12,583 bases of DNA from Flavobacteriaceae bacterium (GTDB lineage Bacteria > Bacteroidota > Bacteroidia > Flavobacteriales > Flavobacteriaceae), in the NCBI GenBank assembly GCA_015493405.1, contig WGDF01000075.1, positions 1 through 12,583 of the forward strand. Direction: 5' to 3'. A program made the translations under genes and the position numbers. Below, one piece after another: positions 5,649 through 12,583 of the stretch (position 1 is its first letter; each line of letters opens with the position of its first letter). The notes beneath the pieces were generated by a model, which was not told the origin of the DNA, did no database searches, and saw only the letters and a list, made by a program, of their open reading frames with translations.

Positions 5649-7250
5649 ATGAAATTAAGATTTTTTGTCATTACCGGGATTCTTTTCTTGAGTATTTATT
5701 CTTGTGGTTCTAAGAAAAAAGAATTGCGTCAAAAGTATGGCGTGGAAGAAAAAAAGGAAAAAACAAAATCAAAACACACCCCAACTTTAGCCGAAATTTT
5801 TGCTGAAACCATCACGGCTAGAGACTTGGATTACCACGTTTACAATTTAGCCGATTCGACTATGGAAGGTCGTGAAACCGGCAAACGCGGCGGAAAAAAA
5901 GCAGCCAAATATATATGGGATTTCTTTTTGGATCAACATCTGATGTTTCCTAAGGAATTGGACGGCTATTTTCAGAAATATACAGCTGCCGAAAATGACA
6001 AACCTATGGTTGTTTTAGAAACTGATCGCAAAGCTTACCAATATGGAAAGGATTTCATCTCTTTTTTTCCGCATGATAGCATCGACCTCGAAGATAACAA
6101 AGTCATTTATGTCGGATACGGCATTGAAGATCCCAAATATAATGATTATGCCTATCAGGATGTCAAAGGACAAATTGTTTTAGTGGCAGGCGGTGAACCG
6201 CGAGATCAATATGGTAACTACATCATCTCCAATGAAGTCGATCCTTATACGGGACGTTCCTTGCCTTCTGTTTGGAGCAGCGATCCCATAAAAGCCTACA
6301 TTCTGCGACGCAATGCCGCTATGAAACATGGCGCTAAAGCTATGTTGTATTATGATCCTCAAAACCACGATTATTTTTGGAATAATTTTAAAAAACATTT
6401 CGAAAAAAAACAACTGGAAATATCCGTCAAAAAAGACTCTGTTTATGACTTTTTTATCAATAAAGATATTTTTACGGATATTACCGGATACGACCGCCCT
6501 CAAGATATTGAATACACCAAAAAAACACGCAAATACAGCGTCCCTATTCGTTTGACTTATCGCAATAACAACGATATTATCGAAGGGAGTAATGTCATCG
6601 GCATTTTAGAAGGTGCGCCAAAAAGCGATGAATACATTATCATATTAAGCCATTATGACGGGCAAGGTAAACATGATGGTGAAATTTATCCTTCGGCCAA
6701 TGACAATGCCTCCGGTGTAGCCGCTTCTTTTGAAATAGCCGAAGCCTTCAATGCGGCTAAAGATTCCGGCTTTGTACCCCGTCGTAATCTTGTTTTTATG
6801 AATTTTTCGGGTAAAGAACAAGATATGATAGGCGCTCGTTTTTATATCAAGCATCCTGTAATTCCTTTGGATAAAACCGTGGCTGTGATTGAACTGGACA
6901 AATTGGGACGTATCCGAGATTTAAAAGAGGATGAAGAAATAACGGATTTTTACCCTATCAATATAGCTTTTAACGGTTTCCAAAAAGAGAGTTTTAAAAC
7001 CAATATAAAAAAAATGCAGTCTTATAATAATTATATGACACTTAAATTTAAACCGCTGGTCGAACAATCGGGCTATTATTATTTTATGAAAAAAAAACTG
7101 CCGGTTATCTACTATTATGGCACCAGCGATTATGCCGATTACCACAAGCCTACGGATACTCCTGATAAAGTCAGTTATGATATTTTAGAAAAACGCACCC
7201 GTTTCGTTTTTCAAATTATTTGGCAATTGGCTTATCAGAAAAAACTATAA
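5649..7250 (+). CDS. M28-family (Zn peptidase-like) lipoprotein, active site altered
   Basis: Predicted envelope lipoprotein of 533 residues. Seen: a signal peptide with lipobox ending at C19 (LSIYSC), a basic linker (21-44), the LADSTMEGRETGKRGGKKAA motif usual before M28 domains (67-86), an inserted PA-like segment (about 120-300, with VGYGIEDPKYNDYAYQDVKG), then the M28 domain (about 312-533). Predicted zinc ligands by family pattern are all present: H335, D352 (SANDNASG), E390, D417 (IELDKLG) and H499 (DYHKPTDTPDK). The general base Glu, first of the usual GEE pair, is K389 in SGKEQ. The usual SDHxxF motif reads SGYYYF (474-479), and HYDH reads HYDG (335-338). It is therefore either an inactive homologue or an enzyme with changed chemistry. 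C19 is followed by GSKKK rather than an acidic export signal, so it probably faces the periplasm. First gene of its run. Confidence 0.88.
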   Translation: MKLRFFVITGILFLSIYSCGSKKKELRQKYGVEEKKEKTKSKHTPTLAEIFAETITARDLDYHVYNLADSTMEGRETGKRGGKKAAKYIWDFFLDQHLMFPKELDGYFQKYTAAENDKPMVVLETDRKAYQYGKDFISFFPHDSIDLEDNKVIYVGYGIEDPKYNDYAYQDVKGQIVLVAGGEPRDQYGNYIISNEVDPYTGRSLPSVWSSDPIKAYILRRNAAMKHGAKAMLYYDPQNHDYFWNNFKKHFEKKQLEISVKKDSVYDFFINKDIFTDITGYDRPQDIEYTKKTRKYSVPIRLTYRNNNDIIEGSNVIGILEGAPKSDEYIIILSHYDGQGKHDGEIYPSANDNASGVAASFEIAEAFNAAKDSGFVPRRNLVFMNFSGKEQDMIGARFYIKHPVIPLDKTVAVIELDKLGRIRDLKEDEEITDFYPINIAFNGFQKESFKTNIKKMQSYNNYMTLKFKPLVEQSGYYYFMKKKLPVIYYYGTSDYADYHKPTDTPDKVSYDILEKRTRFVFQIIWQLAYQKKL

Positions 7251-7276
7251 CATCTGACCACTAAAACATTACAAAA

Positions 7277-8992
7277 ATGAATAACGACACCTTACAAAAA
7301 GCAAAAGCTTGGACCAAAGCGCCTTTTGATCCGGCTACTCAAAAAGAAGTCCGCGATATGATCGCAAACAATCCTGAAAAATTGGAAGATAGTTTTTACA
7401 AAAATCTAGAATTCGGCACCGGCGGTATGCGGGGCATTATGGGCGCCGGCACCAATCGTATCAATAAATATACTTTAGGCCGTAATACACAAGGACTGGC
7501 AAACTATATCAATAGGGTCTCCGATAAAAAAGAAAAAAGTGTCGCTATCAATTATGATGTCCGACATAATAGTAAAGAATTTGCCAAACTCGTTGCCGAT
7601 GTTTTAACGGCCAACGGCATCAAAGCTTATTTGTTTTCCGAATTCAGACCGACACCCGAATTGTCATTTGCCGTGCGCTACTTAGGTACTGATGCCGGTA
7701 TTGTTTTGACAGCCTCTCACAATCCACCGGAATACAATGGCTACAAAGTTTACTGGAGCGATGGGGCTCAAATTGTGCCACCTCAAGATTTGGAAATTGT
7801 TGCTGAAATCAATAAGGTTAAATTTGATGAAATAAAATTTACGCCCGATGAATCACTTATCACCTATGTCGGCAAGGAATTAGACGATGCTTTTCTGAAA
7901 GCCTCAGTAGCTCATGGCACTTTTGATGCTCACGATCGTAGCAATGTCAAGATTTTATTTACCTCTTTACATGGCACTTCTATCAAGCTGATGCCCGAAG
8001 CCATGAAACGGGCCGGATTTTCCGATTTCCATATCGTCAAAGAACAAATGAATCCGGATCCTGAATTTTCAACCGTTAAATCTCCCAATCCGGAAGAACC
8101 CGAAGCCTTTACCATAGCGCTTAAAGAAGCTGATAAAATTAAAGCTGATTTGATTTTAGCAACTGACCCCGATTCTGATCGTATTGCTGTCGCTGTCAGA
8201 GAACCTGATGGTAAAATGCGCTTGCTCAATGGTAATCAAACTATGGCTATGATGGATGCCTTTCTGATTAAAAAATGGCGCGAACAAGGCAAGCTTAAAG
8301 GACGCGAATTTATAGGCTCTACAATTGTGTCAACCGATATGGTTAAAAAAATTGGAGCGGCAGAAAAAGTTGAAGTTAAAGTTGGACTAACCGGTTTTAA
8401 ATGGATTGCAAAAATGATTCGCGAAGCTGAAGGTAAACAAGAATTTATAGGCGGTGGCGAAGAAAGCTTCGGCTATATGGTTGGCGACTTTGTTCGCGAT
8501 AAAGATGCCATTACATCAGGCCTATTAGCTGCTGAAATTACCTCAGAAGCCCAGTCAAATAACAGTTCATTCTTTGAAGAGTTGCTAAAATTATATCTCG
8601 AACACGATTTTTACAAGGAAGCTTTGGTCTCTTTAGTTAAAAAAGGTATTGAAGGCCAGGAATTGATTAAAAAAATGATGTTTGAATTCAGAGAAAATCC
8701 ACCACAATCATTTGATGGTTCTCCGGTGGTACGCATAGAAGATTACAAAACTTCAATCGCTAAAAATATACCGAAAGCCATAGAAGAAACACTGGATGTT
8801 GAACCTTCAAACGTCTTAATTTTTTACACCGAAGACGGCAGTAAAATTGCCATGCGACCCAGTGGTACCGAACCCAAAATTAAATTTTATTTTAGCGTAC
8901 ACCAACCTCTTGATGAGCTTAAAAATTACAAAGCTGTCGAAAAAGAATTGGATGCCAAAATAAATCGTATCAAAAAAGATTTAAGTTTATAA
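7277..8992 (+). CDS. Phosphoglucomutase / phosphomannomutase (phospho-sugar mutase)
   Basis: Cytoplasmic alpha-D-phosphohexomutase that moves phosphate between C1 and C6 of glucose or mannose, feeding glycogen, nucleotide sugars and envelope polysaccharides. Seen: 571 residues with the four domains of the superfamily in order. FGTGGMRGIMG (46-56) lies near the N-terminus; the catalytic phosphoserine loop is TASHNP (145-150, S147); the Mg2+ loop is DPDSDR (297-302); the sugar-binding loop is GGEES (393-397); the phosphate-binding loop is RPSGTEPK (527-534). All catalytic landmarks are intact. Length and the GTGGMRG opening match the PgcA-like/PGM2-like branch rather than the shorter 450-residue ManB/GlmM branch, so glucose-1-phosphate is the more likely substrate; sequence alone does not settle this. 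It starts 26 bases after the M28 gene and ends four bases before the exporter ATG, indicating an operon. Confidence 0.95.
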   Translation: MNNDTLQKAKAWTKAPFDPATQKEVRDMIANNPEKLEDSFYKNLEFGTGGMRGIMGAGTNRINKYTLGRNTQGLANYINRVSDKKEKSVAINYDVRHNSKEFAKLVADVLTANGIKAYLFSEFRPTPELSFAVRYLGTDAGIVLTASHNPPEYNGYKVYWSDGAQIVPPQDLEIVAEINKVKFDEIKFTPDESLITYVGKELDDAFLKASVAHGTFDAHDRSNVKILFTSLHGTSIKLMPEAMKRAGFSDFHIVKEQMNPDPEFSTVKSPNPEEPEAFTIALKEADKIKADLILATDPDSDRIAVAVREPDGKMRLLNGNQTMAMMDAFLIKKWREQGKLKGREFIGSTIVSTDMVKKIGAAEKVEVKVGLTGFKWIAKMIREAEGKQEFIGGGEESFGYMVGDFVRDKDAITSGLLAAEITSEAQSNNSSFFEELLKLYLEHDFYKEALVSLVKKGIEGQELIKKMMFEFRENPPQSFDGSPVVRIEDYKTSIAKNIPKAIEETLDVEPSNVLIFYTEDGSKIAMRPSGTEPKIKFYFSVHQPLDELKNYKAVEKELDAKINRIKKDLSL

Positions 8993-8996
8993 TTGC

Positions 8997-10829
8997 ATGG
9001 ATAATCGTATTAAAGAAACCTTTGTAAAATACATCAAACCTTATAAGAAACAAGCTATTCTGAGCATTTTAAGCAATGTTTTTTTCGCCTTGTTTTCAAC
9101 TTTGGCATTTATTGTTTTTATTCCACTACTCGAAATCTTGTTTAAGGAAGAAAAACGCCATAGCGTGATTAAACCGGTATGGACCGGTATCAGTCACATC
9201 AAGCAATTTCTAAATGCTTATCTTGATTATTATTGGGTCAATTATATCAATAATCATGGCTTTGTCGGAGCATTGACGGCTATTATGGTGCTCATTATCG
9301 TTATCATATTACTCAAAAATGTATTCAATTATTTAGCACTTTATTTTATGACATTTTTGCGTAATGGCATTCTAAAAGATATGCGTAATGATATGTATGA
9401 GAAAATTATCAGCCTCCCTATTTCATTTTACTCGGAAAAACGTAAAGGTGATGTCATTACCCGAATGACTTCGGATGTTGTTGAAGTGCAATGGGCTTCT
9501 TTAATTATATTGGAAATTATTGTCCGTGAACCTTTGACCATATTATTTTCGGTCATTACTATGCTGTTTCTAAATTTTAAACTAACGCTTTTTATATTTG
9601 TCTTTACGCCTATAGCCGGATTTCTCATCTCATTGATTGGCAAGCAATTGCGAAAAGATTCTCATACCGTACAACGTTATGTCAGTATTTTCTTGTCTCA
9701 TATAGAAGAAACCTTAACCGGCTTAAAAATTATCAAAGGATTTAATGCCGAAAAATTGTTTACCGACAAATTTAAGCGGATGACTTACAACATTTTTAAA
9801 GCCAATAACCGTTTAGTCAACCGACAAAATTTGGCCCATCCGGTCAGTGAATTTTTGGGGGTGCTGGTTATCGTTGTCATTTTGTGGTTTGGGGGCAGCA
9901 TGGTCCTTCATAAAGAATTGAAACCGGCTGTTTTTTTGACCTTTATCGCGTTGGCATATAATATTCTAACCCCTGCAAAGTCAATAGCACGCGCCGGTTA
10001 TACCATTAGAAAAGGTATGGCTTCCGTCGAAAGAATATTCAATATTTTAGACGCAAAAAATCCGTTGGTTGACAAGCCTGATGCCATCCGCAAACAAAGT
10101 TTTGATAAAGCTATTGATTTTGATCATGTCAATTTCAGATATGAAGAGGTAAATGTCTTAAAAGATGTCAGTTTTAAGATCAATAAAGGTGAAACCTTGG
10201 CACTCGTGGGACAATCCGGTAGTGGTAAAACCACCATCGCTAACTTGTTAATGCGCTTTTATGATGTGAATGAAGGTGCCATTAAAATCGACGGCATTGA
10301 TATTCGTGATATGACCAAAAAATCATTACGCAGCTTAATGGGCTTGGTGACGCAAGATTCTATTTTGTTCAATGACACTGTCCGGAACAATATTGCCTTA
10401 GCCAAACCCAAAGCCACGATGGATGAGGTTATACAAGCTGCTAAAATAGCCAATGCCCATAATTTTATTATGGAACTGCCCAAAGGCTACGATACGAATA
10501 TTGGCGATAGTGGCAACCGTCTGTCGGGTGGTCAAAAACAACGTTTAAATATTGCGCGTGCCATACTCAAAAATCCGCCGGTGATGATTTTAGACGAAGC
10601 AACTTCCGCCTTAGATACAGAATCGGAAAAATTGGTGCAAGATGCTTTAGATAAGTTGATGAACAATAGGACTTCCGTCGTCATTGCCCACCGTTTATCG
10701 ACTATTAAAAACGCAGATAAAATTATCGTTATGCACAAAGGGGAAATTGTGGAAATAGGCACACATAAAGAACTGATGCAACATGAAGGTGTTTATCACA
10801 ACCTGATTATGCTTCAATCTTTTGCCTGA
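8997..10829 (+). CDS. MsbA-like ABC exporter, fused TMD-NBD
   Basis: Inner-membrane half-transporter of 610 residues, expected to work as a homodimer. Seen: type IV exporter membrane domain (about 15-335) with six hydrophobic segments, near 20-48, 88-118, 165-188, 190-215, 285-303 and 310-330, and a long first periplasmic loop (about 50-87), then an ABC ATPase. Motifs: Walker A GQSGSGKTT (405-413), Q-loop Q453, signature LSGGQKQR (509-516), Walker B VMILDE (529-534, catalytic E534), D-loop SALD, H-loop H565 in IAHRLSTI. All ATPase residues are present, so it should be active. Architecture fits lipid A/LPS-core flippases of the MsbA group, but many Bacteroidota carry several such exporters and substrate cannot be read from sequence. 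Four bases separate it from the mutase stop; priA follows after nine bases. Confidence 0.93.
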   Translation: MDNRIKETFVKYIKPYKKQAILSILSNVFFALFSTLAFIVFIPLLEILFKEEKRHSVIKPVWTGISHIKQFLNAYLDYYWVNYINNHGFVGALTAIMVLIIVIILLKNVFNYLALYFMTFLRNGILKDMRNDMYEKIISLPISFYSEKRKGDVITRMTSDVVEVQWASLIILEIIVREPLTILFSVITMLFLNFKLTLFIFVFTPIAGFLISLIGKQLRKDSHTVQRYVSIFLSHIEETLTGLKIIKGFNAEKLFTDKFKRMTYNIFKANNRLVNRQNLAHPVSEFLGVLVIVVILWFGGSMVLHKELKPAVFLTFIALAYNILTPAKSIARAGYTIRKGMASVERIFNILDAKNPLVDKPDAIRKQSFDKAIDFDHVNFRYEEVNVLKDVSFKINKGETLALVGQSGSGKTTIANLLMRFYDVNEGAIKIDGIDIRDMTKKSLRSLMGLVTQDSILFNDTVRNNIALAKPKATMDEVIQAAKIANAHNFIMELPKGYDTNIGDSGNRLSGGQKQRLNIARAILKNPPVMILDEATSALDTESEKLVQDALDKLMNNRTSVVIAHRLSTIKNADKIIVMHKGEIVEIGTHKELMQHEGVYHNLIMLQSFA

Positions 10830-10838
10830 TTTTAAAAA

Positions 10839-12583
10839 GTGGAAAATCAAGACAAATATTATATCGATGTCGTTTTGCCTTTAAACTTATGGCATAATTT
10901 TACTTATGAAGTTAATTCAAAAGAATTTGATTTTTTAAAAAAGGGTATGCGGGTAGCTGTTCATTTTGGAAAACAGCGCTTACAAACGGCCATTGTCTAT
11001 AAAAAACACCATAATAAACCTTTGCATTATGATACCAAGCCTATCTTACATATAATTGATAATCAGCCTATTTTAAATGATTTTCAATGGGAATTGTTTC
11101 AATTCGTTTCGGCCTACTACCTGACCCCGTTAGGTCTAGTAATCAAAGCAGCCCTTCCCGCCTCGTTTATGCTCGAAAGTGAAACTTTTCTGATGCTCAA
11201 TCAAACCGCTCTGTCCGATGCCGAAGTCTTATCTGATGATGAATATTTGATTATAGAAGCCTTACAATTGCAAAAAATGGTCAATATTAAAGTTTTGCAA
11301 GAGCTTTTTAATCAAAAGAATATATTTAATATAATCAATCTTCTTATGAAAAAAGGCTTGGTAAAAAGCTTACAAGAAGTTAAAGAAAAATACAAACCGA
11401 AAACGGAAACTTATCTCCAATTATCGGAAGCTTGGCAAGGTAAAAATCTCAATACTTTATTTGAAAATCTGAGTCAAAGAGCTGAAAAACAACGCCAAAT
11501 TTTACTGAAATTTTTTAGTTTACAACGCCAAGGTCATCCGGTGCTCAAAAAACAATTATTAACCCAAAGCGGAGCAGGATTATCATCCTTAAAAGCCTTA
11601 ATAGATAAAGGTATATTGTTTGAAATGCAAACCAATATCAATCGTATTAATTTTGAAGCTGCTTCTGAAAAAATAAAGGCTTTATCTCCTAACCAGCAGC
11701 TCGTCTTAAAAGAAATTACAAACAAAATTCAAGCTCAGAAACCGGTTTTGTTACATGGCGTAACTTCCAGTGGTAAAACAGAAATTTATATTCATTTGAT
11801 TGAAGCTGCTCTTAAACAAGGAAAACAAGTCTTATACCTGGTTCCCGAAATTGCCTTGACCACACAACTGGTCCAACGCTTGACCAAAATATTCGGTAAT
11901 GAAATATCCGTCTATCATTCGCGCTATTCGCAACAAGAGCGACGGGAAGTCTGGATTAACGTTTTACATAAACAAGCCACAGCTAAAATCATTTTGGCTG
12001 CCCGATCGGGCATTTTTTTACCTTTTCAAGATTTGGGCCTGATTATAGTGGATGAAGAACATGAAACCTCATACAAGCAAATACAACCGGCGCCCAGATA
12101 CCAAGCACGGGATTTAGCCGTTTTACTGCACAAAATACATCAAGTACCTGTTATATTGGGTTCTGCCACACCGAGTATAGAAACTTATTTCAATACCCAA
12201 CGGCAACGCTACGACTTAGTCCGTTTATCTGAACGATACGGTGGCGTTCAACTACCTGACATTCAAATTGTTGATTTGAAAGACGCCCTGCGGCGCAAAC
12301 GCACTAAAGGCAATTTTTCTGATGCTGTTTTAGAAGAAATCGAAAAAACCTTAAACCTGAAAAAACAAGTCATTGTTTTTCAAAACAGACGGGGCTATGC
12401 ACCTGTTGCGCAATGCGAAGATTGCGGTCATGTCATGGAATGTCCGCACTGCGATGTCAGCCTGACTTTGCATAAACACCAACACAAACTCAAATGTCAT
12501 TATTGCGGTTATCAAATAGAAGCGCCTGTTTTATGTCCGGTCTGTGGCAATCCTTCTATCAGCTATAAAGGTATCGGGACGGA
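10839..12583 (+). CDS. priA: Primosomal replication-restart helicase PriA, 3' end missing
   Basis: 3'-to-5' DNA helicase that recognises stalled forks and D-loops and reloads the replicative helicase. The first 581 residues are visible. Seen: 3'-DNA-binding-type N-terminal domain (YYIDVVLPLNLWHNFTYEV, 7-25), a winged-helix region (about 130-240), helicase lobe 1 with Walker A GVTSSGKT (307-314) and DEEH box (405-408), GSATPS motif, NRRGYAP, and four CxxC zinc pairs: C526/C529, C535/C538, C553/C556, C566/C569. The last residues KGIGT are the usual start of the GIGTE motif. Helicase lobe 2 and the C-terminal domain lie beyond the window; family members in this group are around 800 residues. GTG is the start: the preceding in-frame codons are TGA (exporter stop), TTT, TAA and AAA, and the next in-frame ATG falls inside the conserved N-terminal domain. 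Last visible gene of its run. Confidence 0.97.
   Translation, partial: MENQDKYYIDVVLPLNLWHNFTYEVNSKEFDFLKKGMRVAVHFGKQRLQTAIVYKKHHNKPLHYDTKPILHIIDNQPILNDFQWELFQFVSAYYLTPLGLVIKAALPASFMLESETFLMLNQTALSDAEVLSDDEYLIIEALQLQKMVNIKVLQELFNQKNIFNIINLLMKKGLVKSLQEVKEKYKPKTETYLQLSEAWQGKNLNTLFENLSQRAEKQRQILLKFFSLQRQGHPVLKKQLLTQSGAGLSSLKALIDKGILFEMQTNINRINFEAASEKIKALSPNQQLVLKEITNKIQAQKPVLLHGVTSSGKTEIYIHLIEAALKQGKQVLYLVPEIALTTQLVQRLTKIFGNEISVYHSRYSQQERREVWINVLHKQATAKIILAARSGIFLPFQDLGLIIVDEEHETSYKQIQPAPRYQARDLAVLLHKIHQVPVILGSATPSIETYFNTQRQRYDLVRLSERYGGVQLPDIQIVDLKDALRRKRTKGNFSDAVLEEIEKTLNLKKQVIVFQNRRGYAPVAQCEDCGHVMECPHCDVSLTLHKHQHKLKCHYCGYQIEAPVLCPVCGNPSISYKGIGT

Noticed and set aside
6180..6503. Open frame of 107 codons on the - strand inside the M28 gene
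   Set aside because: Fully contained in a well-supported gene, with no promoter element upstream and no recognisable protein features.
7930..8229. Open frame of 99 codons on the - strand inside the mutase gene
   Set aside because: Serine/leucine-rich antisense shadow across the Mg2+-loop region of the mutase; no leader or promoter.
10830..10838. Exporter and PriA as one fused protein
   Set aside because: The genes are in the same frame, but two in-frame stops (TGA and TAA) separate them and both proteins have normal ends, so there is no fusion.

Overview
The window looks like a piece of a Bacteroidota chromosome, most likely Flavobacteriia. It is AT-rich (GC estimated by eye at a little over one third). 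None of the starts checked has a Shine-Dalgarno sequence; the leaders are A/T-rich instead. The promoters that can be seen carry the TAnnTTTG -7 element typical of this phylum. The porin, the long EF-Ts, the L13 N-terminus and the MsbA-like exporter all resemble flavobacterial proteins. Nothing points to a plasmid, phage or recent transfer: there are no insertion sequences, tRNA genes, CRISPR arrays or rRNA.

Left part (1-2415): the 3' part of a thioredoxin-fold gene on the + strand converges on a complete outer-membrane putative porin gene on the - strand. The porin probably starts at GTG 2386, because a -7 promoter element overlaps the more upstream TTG.

Middle (2524-5412, - strand): a translation operon reads rplM, rpsI, rpsB, tsf and ends in a strong intrinsic terminator. 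rplM and rpsI overlap by one base. The only non-trivial gap inside the operon, between rpsI and rpsB, holds two small inverted repeats and an A-tract but no promoter. The operon is driven by a well-matched promoter in the divergent region 5343-5648.

Right part (5621-12583, + strand): a second tightly packed run contains an M28-family peptidase-like lipoprotein, a phosphoglucomutase/phosphomannomutase, an MsbA-type ABC exporter, and primosomal helicase PriA, which is cut by the window end. Gaps are 26, 4 and 9 bases, so co-transcription from the promoter near 5621 is likely. The products do not form one obvious pathway: envelope peptidase or scaffold, sugar-phosphate supply for envelope glycans, lipid or LPS-core export, and replication restart.

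Most of the window is ordinary housekeeping. The observation most worth checking is that the M28 protein keeps all five predicted zinc ligands but has Lys where the catalytic general base Glu should be, plus further changes around the active site. It may be an inactive or repurposed homologue. No previously undescribed multi-gene system was found.
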